DNA of 44,710 bases from Xenorhabdus eapokensis. GTDB lineage: Bacteria; Pseudomonadota; Gammaproteobacteria; Enterobacterales; Enterobacteriaceae. The translations under genes were made by a program, and so were the position numbers. The stretch is taken from contig NZ_MKGQ01000025.1 in assembly GCF_001908105.1 (NCBI RefSeq), positions 1 to 44,710 of the forward strand, written 5' to 3'. Positions 34,499-44,625 of the stretch are shown in pieces (position 1 is the first letter of the stretch; each line of letters starts with the position of its first letter). Under the pieces are notes generated by a model. It saw only the letters and a list, made by a program, of their open reading frames with translations. It was not told the DNA's origin and made no database searches.

Positions 34499-36391
34499 TT
34501 AATGGGAAATTGCATCTCGAATCGCTTCCAATGAAGCAGGGTTTTCAATCAGGGCAATATCGCCTGGCTCACGTCCTTCACAAATGGCTTGCATAGTACG
34601 GCGCAACATTTTCCCTGAGCGGGTTTTCGGTAATTGCGTCACAAAATAGACACGTGCCGGACGTCCAACGCTGCCGATTTTCTTATCGACCAATTCCATC
34701 AATGCCTTTTCCAGTGTGGCAAAATGGTCAGCACTCTGAATTTCTCGTCCTTCTTTGAGGACAGCAAAAGCTACTGCGGCTTGCCCTTTGACTTCATCTT
34801 TGATACCAATGACGGCCACTTCGGCAACATCTGCGTGGCTGGCGATGCACTCTTCAATCTCCCGCGTTCCTAAACGGTGGCCGGAAACATTAATCACATC
34901 ATCCGAACGTCCCAGAATAAAATAATAACCATCGCTGTCACGTATTCCCCAGTCAAATGTCGAATAGACTTGCTGGTCAAAGTGACGCCAGTAAGTATTA
35001 ATGAAACGGTGATCGTCACCATAGATAGTCTGGATACACCCTGGAGGCAAAGGGCCTTTGATGACCAACATGCCCTTTTCATTATCACCACATTCCTGGC
35101 CGGTCAGCTCGTTGAGCAGTTTGACGTTAAAGCCATACATGGGAAAGCCTGTGCTACCAAAACGGCTTGGCCTGTCATCCAGACTACGTGCAATTGCCAT
35201 AATGGGCCAGCCGGTTTCAGTTTGCCAGTAATTATCAATGACCGGCACATGAATGGCTTCGGCAACCCAACGGGCTGTATGCTCATCAAGGGGTTCTCCC
35301 GCTAAATAGAGTGTTTCAAGCGATGAGATATCATATTTGGCGATACAATCCGTAGGATATTTTTTCAAGACGCGGATTGCCGTAGGGGCAGAAAACATTC
35401 TGGTGACACGGTATTTTTCGACAATTTGCCACCAAATGCCAGCGTCTGGGCGTATCGGGAGACCTTCATACATGATCGTTGCCATGCCGGCGATCAAGGG
35501 CGCATAGACAATATAAGAGTGTCCGACAACCCAGCCAATATCCGATGTACAGAAAAAAACGCCACCGGCCTTACCACCAAAAATAACGTCCATTGATGTC
35601 GCCAGCGCCACGGCATAACCGCCGACATCACGTTGAACCCCTTTCGGGGTTCCGGTTGTGCCTGATGTATAGAGCACACAAGAAGTTTCATTGGATTCGA
35701 GCCATGTGACAGGAACTTCTGCATCAAGATGCTTCTGCCGTAATGTAGCAAAATCGACGTCCCTGCCATTTACCCAATTAATATCGGACAGCCCGCGATC
35801 GACCATTAAAACATGGCGTGGCTTGTGTTTGGCTAACCCAATCGCTTCATCAAGCAGTGGCTTATAGGGGATGATTTTTCCCCCACGCGAACCCGCATCC
35901 GCTGAGACGACTAAAACCGGTTCAGCGTTATCCAGTCGGGTAGCGAGGCTGTGGGAAGCAAAACCCCCAAATACGACGGAATGGATGGCGCCAATACGGG
36001 CGCAGGCCAGTAAAATAAACAGGGCTTCGGCCACCATTGGCATATAAATAACAACCCGATCGCCTTTTTTTACGCCGAGCGACAACATGATAGCGGCGGC
36101 TCGATTCACTTCCCGATGTAGTGCTTTATAGGTGAAAACTCGCTCGCTATTGGTTTTAGTTTCCGTTGAAATGGCAATCAGTGCCTTGGCATCGGGTTGG
36201 CTTTCCAGCCAGCGGTCTAGTGCGTTGTAGCAGAGATTGGTTTTTCCCCCACAGAACCAACGGGTAAAAGGCGGATTGCGATGATCTAAGATCTGTTCAA
36301 AAGGCTGTTGCCAGTGAATGCGTTTGGCCTGTTTTGCCCAGAAAGTATCGGGATCATCAATTGAATGCTGATAGAAATTTTGGAATGACAT
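34499..36391 (-). CDS. prpE: Propionyl-CoA synthetase PrpE
   Basis: A 630-residue acyl-CoA synthetase (E. coli 628) that activates propionate with ATP and CoA. The AMP-binding core VLYTSGTTGTPKGVQRDVGG is intact. YWQTETGWP and the hinge region GYYFILGRSDDVINVSGHRLGTREIE follow, then the C-terminal LPKTRSGKMLRR with the catalytic Lys that can be acetylated. Start: ATG 36391 with GGAGAG upstream. Last gene of prpBCDE. Confidence 0.95.
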   Translation of the reverse strand: MSFQNFYQHSIDDPDTFWAKQAKRIHWQQPFEQILDHRNPPFTRWFCGGKTNLCYNALDRWLESQPDAKALIAISTETKTNSERVFTYKALHREVNRAAAIMLSLGVKKGDRVVIYMPMVAEALFILLACARIGAIHSVVFGGFASHSLATRLDNAEPVLVVSADAGSRGGKIIPYKPLLDEAIGLAKHKPRHVLMVDRGLSDINWVNGRDVDFATLRQKHLDAEVPVTWLESNETSCVLYTSGTTGTPKGVQRDVGGYAVALATSMDVIFGGKAGGVFFCTSDIGWVVGHSYIVYAPLIAGMATIMYEGLPIRPDAGIWWQIVEKYRVTRMFSAPTAIRVLKKYPTDCIAKYDISSLETLYLAGEPLDEHTARWVAEAIHVPVIDNYWQTETGWPIMAIARSLDDRPSRFGSTGFPMYGFNVKLLNELTGQECGDNEKGMLVIKGPLPPGCIQTIYGDDHRFINTYWRHFDQQVYSTFDWGIRDSDGYYFILGRSDDVINVSGHRLGTREIEECIASHADVAEVAVIGIKDEVKGQAAVAFAVLKEGREIQSADHFATLEKALMELVDKKIGSVGRPARVYFVTQLPKTRSGKMLRRTMQAICEGREPGDIALIENPASLEAIRDAISH

Positions 36392-36427
36392 AATCTCTCC
36401 TACATTCATCTCTCAAGGGTATACAAA

Positions 36428-37879
36428 TTATATAACATATAAATCGAGGTATTCGTTTACGGGGATGTCTCTTAATGACATCAGGTCAAGGGATATTGCT
36501 AAAATTTTTTGTTGTTGCTCTTGCGGGAAGCGACGCGCCAGATTGATTTTGAATTTATCCTCTAATAGCGGAATGCCATCTTTACGGCGACGGGTGTGTC
36601 CAATCGGGAATTCGATTTTAACTTCGTCCAATTGAGTGCCATCGGTGAATGTCAAAGTCAGCGCATTGGCGATGGCGCGTTTTTCGGGGTCATGATAGTC
36701 ACGGGTGAAATCGGGATCTTCGACGCAAACTACCTTTTCCCGCAAGGCGTCAATGCGTGGATCGGCAGCGATATCATCTTCATAATCCGCAGCCGTCAGA
36801 CGACCAAAAATCAGTGGAATGGCAACCATATATTGGATGCAGTGATCCCTGTCTGCGGGATTATTCAATGGTCCCTGTTTATCAATGATTCTGATACAGG
36901 CTTCGTGGGTACGGATAGTGATTTGGGCAATATCTTCAATACGCTTGCCGTGCTCTTTTAATTGCTGGTGCAAGATCATTGCCGCTTCTACGGCCGTTTG
37001 TGAATGGAATTCTGCTGGAAAAGAGATTTTGAACAGCACATTTTCCATGACATAAGAACCATAAGGGCGCTGGAATTTGAAGGGCTGACCATTGAACAGG
37101 ACGTCGTAAAATCCCCAGGTTTTGGCAGTCAATACGGAGGGATAGCCCATTTCGCCTGTCTGGGCTATCAGAGCCAGACGTACAGCACGGGAAGTTGCAT
37201 CTCCCGCAGCCCAGGATTTGCGAGAGCCGGTATTGGGGGCATGGCGATAAGTTCTCAAGGATTGTCCGTCAACCCAAGCCAATGAAACCGCACTTAATAT
37301 CTCTTCACGTTTCAGCCCTAACAGTTGGGCAACAACCGCTGTAGAAGCCACTTTGACTAAAACGACGTGATCCAAACCAACTTTATTGAACGCATTTTCC
37401 AATGCCAGACAGCCCTGAATTTCATGTGCCTTAATCATTGCTGTCAGAACATCCCACATGAGAAGGGGTTTTTCTCCGCGGGCAATCGCATTTCTTGACA
37501 ACCAGTCGGCGGTGGCAAGTATTCCGCCAAGATTATCAGAAGGATGTCCCCATTCAGCTGCTAGCCAGGTGTCATTGAAATCAAGCCAGCGAATCATGGC
37601 ACCAATGTTGAATGCAGCCTGAACAGGATCGAGTTGGAATTGGGTTCCTGGTACGCGCGCGCCATTAAGCACTGTTGTGCCCGACACAATTGGCCCTAAC
37701 AGTTTTGTGCAGGCTGGGTATTCGAGTGCCTCTAATCCACAACCCAAGGTATCTATCAGGCAGTGGTGGGCGGTGGCGTAGGCAATGGGGGATGTTATGG
37801 TGTAGTCCATGACATAATCCACAATATCTACAATCACCTGATCGTAATCAGGGCGTTTGTTAACAGCAGAGGTAGACAT
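36428..37879 (-). CDS. prpD: 2-methylcitrate dehydratase PrpD
   Basis: A 483-residue iron-sulphur-free MmgE/PrpD dehydratase, exactly the E. coli length, which turns 2-methylcitrate into 2-methyl-cis-aconitate. Typical blocks are [26 protein letters not shown], then [17 protein letters not shown] and the C-terminal [18 protein letters not shown] 37879 follows AAGGATTGATT. No acnD or prpF is present, which fits use of the PrpD route. Confidence 0.95.
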   Translation of the reverse strand: MSTSAVNKRPDYDQVIVDIVDYVMDYTITSPIAYATAHHCLIDTLGCGLEALEYPACTKLLGPIVSGTTVLNGARVPGTQFQLDPVQAAFNIGAMIRWLDFNDTWLAAEWGHPSDNLGGILATADWLSRNAIARGEKPLLMWDVLTAMIKAHEIQGCLALENAFNKVGLDHVVLVKVASTAVVAQLLGLKREEILSAVSLAWVDGQSLRTYRHAPNTGSRKSWAAGDATSRAVRLALIAQTGEMGYPSVLTAKTWGFYDVLFNGQPFKFQRPYGSYVMENVLFKISFPAEFHSQTAVEAAMILHQQLKEHGKRIEDIAQITIRTHEACIRIIDKQGPLNNPADRDHCIQYMVAIPLIFGRLTAADYEDDIAADPRIDALREKVVCVEDPDFTRDYHDPEKRAIANALTLTFTDGTQLDEVKIEFPIGHTRRRKDGIPLLEDKFKINLARRFPQEQQQKILAISLDLMSLRDIPVNEYLDLYVI

Positions 37880-37917
37880 AATCAATCCTTAAATCGTGTT
37901 ATTTGTAAATCGGACTA

Positions 37918-39090
37918 TTAACGTTGTTCAATCGGTATAAATGCCAAATTTTCAGGGCCAATATAGTTAGCTGATGGACGGATAATTTTATTATCAACGC
38001 GTTGTTCAATAATGTGGGCTGCCCAACCAGAAGTACGGGCAATCACAAACAGTGGGGTAAACATGGCAGTAGGTACTCCCATCATGTGATAGGAAACCGC
38101 AGAGAACCAATCGAGATTCGGGAACATTTTCTTGTTATCCCACATTACGGATTCAATTCGATCGGCAATGTCATACATTTGGGTTGTACCTGCTTCTTGG
38201 GAAAGTTGCAGGGCAATTTCTTTAATGACTTTATGGCGGGGATCGGAGACGGTATAAACCGGATGACCAAAACCAATGATGACTTCTTTTCTTTCCAAAC
38301 GGGTCAGAATATCGGCCTCAGCTTGCGCAGGGGTGTCATAGCGTTGCTGGATTTCGAATGAAACTTCATTGGCACCACCATGCTTCGGTCCACGCAAGGC
38401 ACCAATCCCTCCGATAATGGCGGAGTAAATATCCGATCCCGTACCTGAGATTACTCGGCTGGTAAAGGTAGAAGCATTAAATTCATGCTCGGCATACAGG
38501 ATCAGGGAAGTTTGCATGGCTTTTTCCCATGATCCCCGTGGCTTTTGACCATGCAAGAGATGGAGAAAGTGCCCGCCAATGGAATCATCATCAGTTTCAA
38601 CTTCAATGCGGCGGCCATTATGGCTGTAGTGATACCAATAAAGCAGTATTGAACCGAGAGAAGCGAGTAAGCGATCAGCAATATCGCGGGCACCGGCCAG
38701 GTTATGATCTTCTTTTTCTGGCAACGTACAACCCAGTACAGAAACGCCAGTACGCATGACATCCATAGGATGCGCTATCGCAGGCAGTGATTCCAACGCG
38801 GCTTTGACACTGCTGGGCAGGCCACGTAAGGATTTCAATTTGTTTTTGTAGGAGGCTAGTTCTGCGTGGGAAGGGAGCTTGCCATAGATGAGAAGATAAG
38901 CTACCTCTTCAAACTCGCAATGGGCAGCCAAATCGAGAATATCATAGCCACGGTAATGTAAATCATTGCCATTTTTGCCAACGGTACAGAGCGCTGTATT
39001 GCCTGCTGTAACACCGGACAGGGCAACTGATTTTTTGGGTTTAAATGGTGTAGGTTCAGAGACTCTCGTTGCCGTATTCTGCTTACTCAT
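37918..39090 (-). CDS. prpC: 2-methylcitrate synthase PrpC
   Basis: A 390-residue citrate-synthase-family enzyme that joins propionyl-CoA and oxaloacetate. Catalytic regions include [14 protein letters not shown] (His), [13 protein letters not shown] and [15 protein letters not shown]. The true start is ATG 39090 ([10 protein letters not shown]), preceded by AGAGGTGATACTC. It overlaps the prpB stop by 8 bases, so the two are translationally coupled. The frame upstream of this start overlaps prpB and is not conserved. Confidence 0.95.
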   Translation of the reverse strand: MSKQNTATRVSEPTPFKPKKSVALSGVTAGNTALCTVGKNGNDLHYRGYDILDLAAHCEFEEVAYLLIYGKLPSHAELASYKNKLKSLRGLPSSVKAALESLPAIAHPMDVMRTGVSVLGCTLPEKEDHNLAGARDIADRLLASLGSILLYWYHYSHNGRRIEVETDDDSIGGHFLHLLHGQKPRGSWEKAMQTSLILYAEHEFNASTFTSRVISGTGSDIYSAIIGGIGALRGPKHGGANEVSFEIQQRYDTPAQAEADILTRLERKEVIIGFGHPVYTVSDPRHKVIKEIALQLSQEAGTTQMYDIADRIESVMWDNKKMFPNLDWFSAVSYHMMGVPTAMFTPLFVIARTSGWAAHIIEQRVDNKIIRPSANYIGPENLAFIPIEQR

Positions 39091-39988
39091 GAGTATCACC
39101 TCTGCTAGTTTTCTGGGAAAACAGGGCATCCAGTTTTCGTTCAAAATCGTAGTAGTTGATGCTTTCATAAAGTTCATTACGGGTTTGCATCGTATTGATG
39201 ACATTTTTCTGTGTGCCATCTCGGCGCAAAGCGGTATAGACCTGTTCGGCAGCTTTATTCATAGCCCGAAATGCCGATAGAGGGTAAAGGGCAATGGCGA
39301 CGTTTACGCTCCTTAATTCTTCGGTTGTAAACAGCGGTGTCGCACCGAACTCGGTAATATTCGCTAAAACAGGAACTTGCGTTTTGGCGGCGAATGCCTG
39401 ATACATAGGCAGCTCTGTGATCGCTTCAGGGAACAGCATATCGGCGCCGGCTTCGATGTAAGCTGCGGCTCTGTCTAGTGCAGCATTTAATCCTTCTACC
39501 GCCAGTGCGTCCGTGCGAGCCATAATGACAAAATTCTCATCGGTACGGGCGTCAACAGCAGCCTTGATGCGGTCTGCCATTTCCTGTTTGGAAACAATTT
39601 CTTTATTTGGACGATGACCACAACGTTTGGCACCGACTTGATCTTCAATATGAACACCTGCGGCTCCTGCTTTAATCATAGAACGAATTGTGCGAGCGAC
39701 ATTAAACGCTGAGGAACCGAATCCAATATCGGCATCGACAAGCAGCGGTAAATCACAGACGTCAGTAATGCGGCGGACATCAATCAACACATCATCCAGC
39801 GTAGAGATCCCCAAATCGGGTAACCCCAGCGAACCCGCAGCAACCCCCCCGCCTGAAAGGTAAATGGCCTTGTAGCCTGCCCGTTTTGCCAGCAATGCAT
39901 GGTTTGCATTGATGGTTCCGACAACTTGTAACGGAAATTCAGTCTTTATTGCCTGACGGAAAGCCAAACCAGCGGAAGAAAATGCCAT
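39083..39988 (-). CDS. prpB: 2-methylisocitrate lyase PrpB
   Basis: A 301-residue isocitrate-lyase-superfamily enzyme that splits 2-methylisocitrate into pyruvate and succinate. The active-site motif is GAKRCGH, with [10 protein letters not shown] for metal binding. The Mg-binding and product region [10 protein letters not shown] and the N-terminal [21 protein letters not shown] are as in E. coli PrpB. Start: ATG 39988 (MAFSSAG) after GAGGTTATGT. First gene behind the sigma-54 promoter. Confidence 0.95.
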   Translation of the reverse strand: MAFSSAGLAFRQAIKTEFPLQVVGTINANHALLAKRAGYKAIYLSGGGVAAGSLGLPDLGISTLDDVLIDVRRITDVCDLPLLVDADIGFGSSAFNVARTIRSMIKAGAAGVHIEDQVGAKRCGHRPNKEIVSKQEMADRIKAAVDARTDENFVIMARTDALAVEGLNAALDRAAAYIEAGADMLFPEAITELPMYQAFAAKTQVPVLANITEFGATPLFTTEELRSVNVAIALYPLSAFRAMNKAAEQVYTALRRDGTQKNVINTMQTRNELYESINYYDFERKLDALFSQKTSRGDTHE

Positions 39989-40051
39989 ACATAACCTCGT
40001 TGTTACTAAAATGAAATCGATTTGTGTTTTATTGTTACTATGGAAAGGTTT

Positions 40052-40070
40052 ATAGCAAGGTCTATGCCAA
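40052..40070 (-). promoter_or_regulatory. Sigma-54 (-24/-12) promoter of prpBCDE
   Basis: On the minus strand the sequence TTGGCATAGACCTTGCTAT has GG (40067-40068) and GC (40055-40056) separated by exactly 10 bases, the sigma-54 pattern TGGCA-N-TTGC. It is 64-82 bases before the prpB start codon. PrpR, encoded divergently, is a sigma-54 activator, which supports the call. Confidence 0.8.
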
Positions 40071-40200
40071 TACTTAAAAAGTGGCAAGGTGAGCCTGTGG
40101 GGATATAACAAGTGTATTGTTTTTATTATCTAAATTAATTTGGTAGATAGGTTTTGGTTGATGAGTGGTTACTGTTTAGCTATTGGCTATAATGTATATT

Positions 40201-40257
40201 TGTTTCATTTTGAATCAACTGTGTTTCATTTTTGTTTCATTTTTTAGTGATGAAACA
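40201..40257. promoter_or_regulatory. Four TGTTTCAT boxes, probable PrpR binding region
   Basis: TGTTTCAT occurs at 40201-40208, 40222-40229 and 40233-40240 in direct orientation and once inverted (ATGAAACA 40250-40257). The last pair makes an 8-bp inverted repeat. They lie 130-190 bases upstream of the sigma-54 promoter, the right distance for an activator, and just before prpR, so they may also control prpR itself. Confidence 0.6.
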
Positions 40258-40281
40258 ACCTACAAGAAATAGGGAGGAGAT

Positions 40282-41928
40282 ATGGCATCAGCACTCGCAG
40301 GGGAACGTGCTAACAATAACCCCGTCATTTGGACAGTCTCTGTGTCCCGGCTTTTTGATCTTTTTCGTGATATTACGCCGGAATTTGATCACCAAGCTAA
40401 TATCACACCGATTCAGTTGGGTTTTGAGCGTGCGGTTCAACATATTCGCAAGCGGCTAGAAACCGAACATTGTGATGCTGTGATTTGTGCGGGGTCTAAT
40501 GGAGCTTATTTAAAAAGCCGTTTATCGGTGCCGGTGATTATTGCTAAAGCCAGTGGATTTGATTTTATGCAGGCACTGGCTCGTGCCCGCCAAATCAGTT
40601 CCCGAATTGGTGTCATCACCTATCAGAATACTCTGCCTGTATTAGAAGAATTTCAGCAGCGTTTCAATTTGCGCATTGAACAACGCAGTTATGTCACAGA
40701 GGAAGACGCCAGGACGCAGGTCAATGCCTTGAAGGCAATGGGTATCAAAGTGATTGTAGGGGCAGGATTGATTACCGATCTTACTTATGAATCTGAGTTA
40801 GTTGGGGTTTTTGTCTATTCAGCGGATTCGATTCGACAGGCATTTCAAGATGCTTTGGAGATGGCTCGAATGAGCAAACTTAATCAGGCTGTGATTTCTC
40901 CTTATCCTACAGAAGACAAATTACGCACACGGCATACCATCAACGATATTAGAGGCAATTCTGCTGCGGTAGAACATGTGCGCAATACCATTATGCTGTA
41001 CTCCCGCTCGACGGCTACGGTTTTAATTCAGGGAGAAAGTGGTACAGGAAAGGAGCTGGTGGCGCAGGCTATTCATCATGAATATACCTTGCGATATGGG
41101 CCGTTAGCGGGTAAACATCCACGGCCGTTTGTGGCGGTTAACTGTGGCGCGATTACCGAGTCTTTGCTGGAGGCCGAACTATTTGGTTATGAGGAAGGTG
41201 CCTTCACAGGTTCACGGCGTGGTGGGCGTGCGGGGTTATTTGAAATTGCACACAGGGGAACGTTATTTCTGGACGAAATCGGTGAAATGCCGTTACCTTT
41301 GCAAACGCGGTTATTAAGGGTATTGGAAGAAAAATCTGTTGTCAGGGTTGGTGGATATCGTCCAATTGCCGTCGATGTGCGGATCATCTGTGCTACACAT
41401 TGTGATTTGGATACCTGGGTCAGGGAAGGGCGTTTTCGGGCAGATTTGTTCTACCGTTTAAGTGTATTGCGGATCAACATACCCGCATTAAGGGAGAGGG
41501 GAAATGATATTGGTTTGTTGGCGATAGAGTACTTACAACGGGCTTTTGCGGTACTTAACTTACCCGTTTCTGCATTAAGGATACAGGAACTGGCTGGGTG
41601 TCATGATGTGTTGCACACCTATCATTGGCCAGGAAATGTGCGTGAACTACGTAACTTAATGGAACGGGTAGCACTTTATTTGAGTGCACATCCAGAACAG
41701 GCGTTAACCTCTGCATTGATATTGTCACTTTCGCCTGAACGCCAGACTGAGACAGTTTCTTTTATCGAAAACACATTTCCAGCGCATGATATTTCAGTAC
41801 ACGATATTTCAGTACACGATATTGTGGCGCGGTTTTCTGGTAATCGCCGTGCGGCAGCAGAATATCTGGGAATTAGCCGCACGACGTTATGGCGGAGGTT
41901 AAAGCAGGAGCAGAAAAAAGTTAAGTAG
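40282..41928 (+). CDS. prpR: Propionate catabolism activator PrpR (sigma-54 dependent)
   Basis: A 548-residue enhancer-binding protein that senses 2-methylcitrate. Order: PrpR_N effector domain (residues 1-195); AAA+ domain (about 215-445) with Walker A GESGTGKE, the sigma-54 loop [10 protein letters not shown], Walker [13 protein letters not shown] and arginine-rich [13 protein letters not shown]; then a C-terminal Fis-type helix-turn-helix ([20 protein letters not shown]). The linker before this helix contains a tandem repeat [13 protein letters not shown] encoded by 15-base units. The ATG follows AGGGAGGAGAT. It is divergent from prpBCDE. Confidence 0.95.
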   Translation: MASALAGERANNNPVIWTVSVSRLFDLFRDITPEFDHQANITPIQLGFERAVQHIRKRLETEHCDAVICAGSNGAYLKSRLSVPVIIAKASGFDFMQALARARQISSRIGVITYQNTLPVLEEFQQRFNLRIEQRSYVTEEDARTQVNALKAMGIKVIVGAGLITDLTYESELVGVFVYSADSIRQAFQDALEMARMSKLNQAVISPYPTEDKLRTRHTINDIRGNSAAVEHVRNTIMLYSRSTATVLIQGESGTGKELVAQAIHHEYTLRYGPLAGKHPRPFVAVNCGAITESLLEAELFGYEEGAFTGSRRGGRAGLFEIAHRGTLFLDEIGEMPLPLQTRLLRVLEEKSVVRVGGYRPIAVDVRIICATHCDLDTWVREGRFRADLFYRLSVLRINIPALRERGNDIGLLAIEYLQRAFAVLNLPVSALRIQELAGCHDVLHTYHWPGNVRELRNLMERVALYLSAHPEQALTSALILSLSPERQTETVSFIENTFPAHDISVHDISVHDIVARFSGNRRAAAEYLGISRTTLWRRLKQEQKKVK

Positions 41929-41957
41929 AAACATTTTTCACGTTTTTATCATGCTAA

Positions 41958-42926
41958 TTAGATCTTGTTTGCTAACAAATGTGCATATCGTTTTATATCG
42001 ATATTTCCGCCACTCAAGATAATTCCGATACGTTGCCCTTTCAATTGTTCCCGCATGGCTTTTGCCGCAGCAAATCCCAAACAACCGGTAGGTTCGACAA
42101 TGGTTTTCATTCGCTCTGCCAAAAAGTACATAGCATCAATTAATTGGTCTTCTGACGCAATAAGAATGTCTTTGACAAGGTGACGAATGATAGCAAAAGT
42201 AAGTTGCCCCAAGTGCTGTGTTTGAGCACCATCGGCAATTGTTTTTGGGGTATCTATATGGACTATTACACCTTTTTTAAACGATTGCTGACCATCATTA
42301 CCGGCTGCTGGCTCGACACCAAAAACCTGACATTTAGGAGCTAAATGAGCAGCGGCCAGTGCAGAGCCAGATAATAAACCACCACCACCAAGGGGTACAA
42401 ATAGCGCATCCAACTCGCCGATTTCTTCCAGCAACTCCTTAGCAGCAGTGCCTTGACCAGCAATGATATGTGGATGATCAAAAGGTGGGATGAGTGTCAT
42501 GCCGTGTTTTTCTGCTAATTGCCGCCCGATTTCTTCGCGATCTTCAGTATATCTATCATAAAAAATGACTTTACCACCATAGCCTTTGGTTGCTGTTATC
42601 TTCGCCTGGGGAGCATCGTGTGGCATGATAATGGTGGCAGAAATATTCAGCAACTTAGCTGCCAGTGCAATTGCTTGTGCATGATTGCCTGATGAAAAAG
42701 CAATAACCCCTGCTTTTTTCTGCGCATCACTAAACTGACATAGGGCATTCATGGCTCCACGGAATTTGAATGCACCCATTTTTTGATAATTTTCACACTT
42801 GAAATAGACTTGAGCATCAAAGAGTTCATTGACCGTTGTTGATGTGAATATAGGCGTTTTATTGATATAGGGCTTAATACGAGAATGGGCTTCATGGATA
42901 TGATTATAATTGGGAATAAACTTCAT
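41958..42926 (-). CDS. PLP-dependent hydroxyaspartate/serine/threonine ammonia-lyase
   Basis: A 322-residue fold-type II PLP enzyme. The PLP lysine is K54 in GAFKFRGA, the substrate loop is SSGNHAQ and the phosphate-binding loop is GGGGLLSG. The length and the sequence match the threo-3-hydroxyaspartate ammonia-lyase / serine racemase group rather than biosynthetic IlvA, as there is no regulatory domain. Substrate choice between threonine, serine and hydroxyaspartate cannot be settled from sequence. A strong AAGGAGG precedes the ATG. Confidence 0.87.
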   Translation of the reverse strand: MKFIPNYNHIHEAHSRIKPYINKTPIFTSTTVNELFDAQVYFKCENYQKMGAFKFRGAMNALCQFSDAQKKAGVIAFSSGNHAQAIALAAKLLNISATIIMPHDAPQAKITATKGYGGKVIFYDRYTEDREEIGRQLAEKHGMTLIPPFDHPHIIAGQGTAAKELLEEIGELDALFVPLGGGGLLSGSALAAAHLAPKCQVFGVEPAAGNDGQQSFKKGVIVHIDTPKTIADGAQTQHLGQLTFAIIRHLVKDILIASEDQLIDAMYFLAERMKTIVEPTGCLGFAAAKAMREQLKGQRIGIILSGGNIDIKRYAHLLANKI

Positions 42927-43038
42927 TACTTTGGCCTCCTTCGTGCAGTAACATATCTCATCAAACTTATTGAATACCTTGATAATAAGGAGGCAGTATA
43001 ATCACAATATTGTGGCTAATACTGGGATGACTGTATCA

Positions 43039-43290
43039 TTATGGTATATTAGAATTTATATATTCCAGAGGTATCCAGCCTGCATCCCCTGATTCTTTAT
43101 ATGCCCAATACCAACCATTTAATACTCGATCCAGAGACAGAGATTCTCCCGCTTTTACTGTTAACTCGTGAGCCGTGTAGTTTTCCTTACAGATTGCTTT
43201 ATCAGGATAAATGAGATCCAGAATTTGTTGAGGAACCCAGCCACTGATATTTAAAGAGTTTGTCGTCCAAATCCAGTAAGGATACTCAAT
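43039..43290 (-). pseudogene. SH3-domain protein, N-terminally truncated
   Basis: The minus strand is open for 83 residues (WIWTTNSLNISGWVPQQILDL, then NYTAHELTVKAGESLSL, LNGWYWAYKESGDAGWIPLEYI) up to a TAA at 43039-43041. This is the typical two-lobe pattern of small bacterial variant-SH3 proteins of about 115 residues. The first 30 or so residues and the start codon are missing; a stop occurs a few codons upstream. The gene is probably dead. Confidence 0.6.
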
Positions 43291-43388
43291 CTGATTTCTT
43301 TATTGGTAGTGAATTTTTCTAATAAAATAATGTAGACATCCTTCGATGATTACACTACCAATATTGTTGTTGTAATACTGATTTGTAG

Positions 43389-43952
43389 TCATTCAGACAT
43401 AGCAATATCTGACAGGCATTCCCGCAACAGTAACAAAACTTCATCACTATGCTCAGTGCGTTGCATCATAATGATGGCACCTTCGATAAGTAAGGCAAAT
43501 TTCTGCGCCAGACGTTTTCCGTTAAGTTCTGAGGGTAGAGAAGATGCAATGACCTGTTCCATTTGCTTTTTATGCTCCTGAATCAAGGGGATAATCTGTG
43601 GTTGCTCTTTTCCTATTTCGATGACTGTATTGATGAATGCACAACCTCTGAATTCATTAGAGTTAAACCACTCAGCTAACGTATCTGTCAGAGCTTCAAT
43701 TGGTGAGTTATAACGGTTTATGTTGGCTTGGAGGGATTCTTTAAACCACCGAATCCACAGTTCATGGCGATAATCAAGAAAGGCCAATATCAGGTCATTT
43801 TTGGATGGAAAGTGACGGTAGAACGTTACTTTCGCTACCTCAGATTCCTTAATGATGCGGTCAATACCCGTAGCTCGTATACCATCACGATAAAACAACA
43901 TATGGGATGTTTTTAGTATGCGCTCGCGAGCCTCGGATGCTTTTTTACTCAT
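43389..43952 (-). CDS. TetR/AcrR family transcriptional regulator
   Basis: 187 residues with the usual helix-turn-helix (ARERILKTSHMLFYRDGIRATGIDRIIKESEVAKVTFYRHFPSK) and a ligand domain with the C-terminal family block FRGCAFINTVIEIG. It is divergent from an NTF2-like gene; two palindromic operators sit between them. It probably represses both and answers to an unknown small molecule. Confidence 0.9.
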   Translation of the reverse strand: MSKKASEARERILKTSHMLFYRDGIRATGIDRIIKESEVAKVTFYRHFPSKNDLILAFLDYRHELWIRWFKESLQANINRYNSPIEALTDTLAEWFNSNEFRGCAFINTVIEIGKEQPQIIPLIQEHKKQMEQVIASSLPSELNGKRLAQKFALLIEGAIIMMQRTEHSDEVLLLLRECLSDIAMSE

Positions 43953-43979
43953 AATCTCTTTCTATGTAATGATTATTTT

Positions 43980-44031
43980 TGTAGACAGATAAGTCTACTT
44001 AATTTACCTTGTGTAGACAAATCTGTCTACA
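43980..44031. promoter_or_regulatory. Two palindromic TetR operators
   Basis: GTAGAC-N6-GTCTAC (43981-43998) and TGTAGACA-aatc-TGTCTACA (44012-44031, perfect 8-base arms) share the half-site GTAGAC. They are 31 bases apart, centre to centre, or about three helical turns, on one face between the divergent start codons. Confidence 0.8.
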
Positions 44032-44048
44032 TAAAATAGGGAGACATT

Positions 44049-44516
44049 ATGGAAATCAGACAACCTGTACCTCCATTTACATTTGAAACTGCTGAATTGA
44101 AAGTCCGTCTGGCAGAAGACGCTTGGAACACTCGGAACCCAGAAAAGGTTTCGCTAGTGTATACAAAAGATACATTGTGGCGTAACCGAACTGAATTTGT
44201 GGCAGGGCGTGAAGCAGTTGTCGACTTTTTGACGCGCAAATGGGATAGGGAGATTGATTATCGTCTTATCAAAGAGTTATGGGCATTTGATACAAATCGT
44301 ATTGCTGTACGTTTTGCCTATGAATGGCATGATGACTCAGATAATTGGTTCCGTAGTTTCGGCAATGAAAACTGGGTGTTTAATGGACAGGGTTTAATGA
44401 CACACCGTTTCGCATGTATCAATGATATGCTAATCAAAGAAACGGAAAGGTTTTTTTACTGGCCATTGGGGCGTCGCCCTGATGAACATAAGGGGCTAAG
44501 TGAATATGGTTTGTGA
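44049..44516 (+). CDS. NTF2-like/SnoaL family protein (DUF1348)
   Basis: A 155-residue cone-fold protein: [36 protein letters not shown], then [15 protein letters not shown] and a beta sheet ([33 protein letters not shown]). Members are small hydrolases, isomerases or binders; the substrate is unknown. GGGAGACATT precedes the ATG. It lies just behind the two TetR operators and should be derepressed by the TetR ligand. Confidence 0.88.
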   Translation: MEIRQPVPPFTFETAELKVRLAEDAWNTRNPEKVSLVYTKDTLWRNRTEFVAGREAVVDFLTRKWDREIDYRLIKELWAFDTNRIAVRFAYEWHDDSDNWFRSFGNENWVFNGQGLMTHRFACINDMLIKETERFFYWPLGRRPDEHKGLSEYGL

Positions 44517-44625
44517 ACTTTTGAGGGTGTCAACAGAGGGAAAAGGGTAATACTGTTTTTGGAAACTTCAATTTTGATATTCCGTTCTGTAGTAAACATT
44601 TTCATTATCCTTAGATGCTGTCGTC

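Noticed and set aside
39091..39219. Upstream extension of prpC to 39219 and of prpB to 40111.
   Set aside because: The added residues are not like any PrpC or PrpB, and good ribosome binding sites lie before 39090 and 39988.
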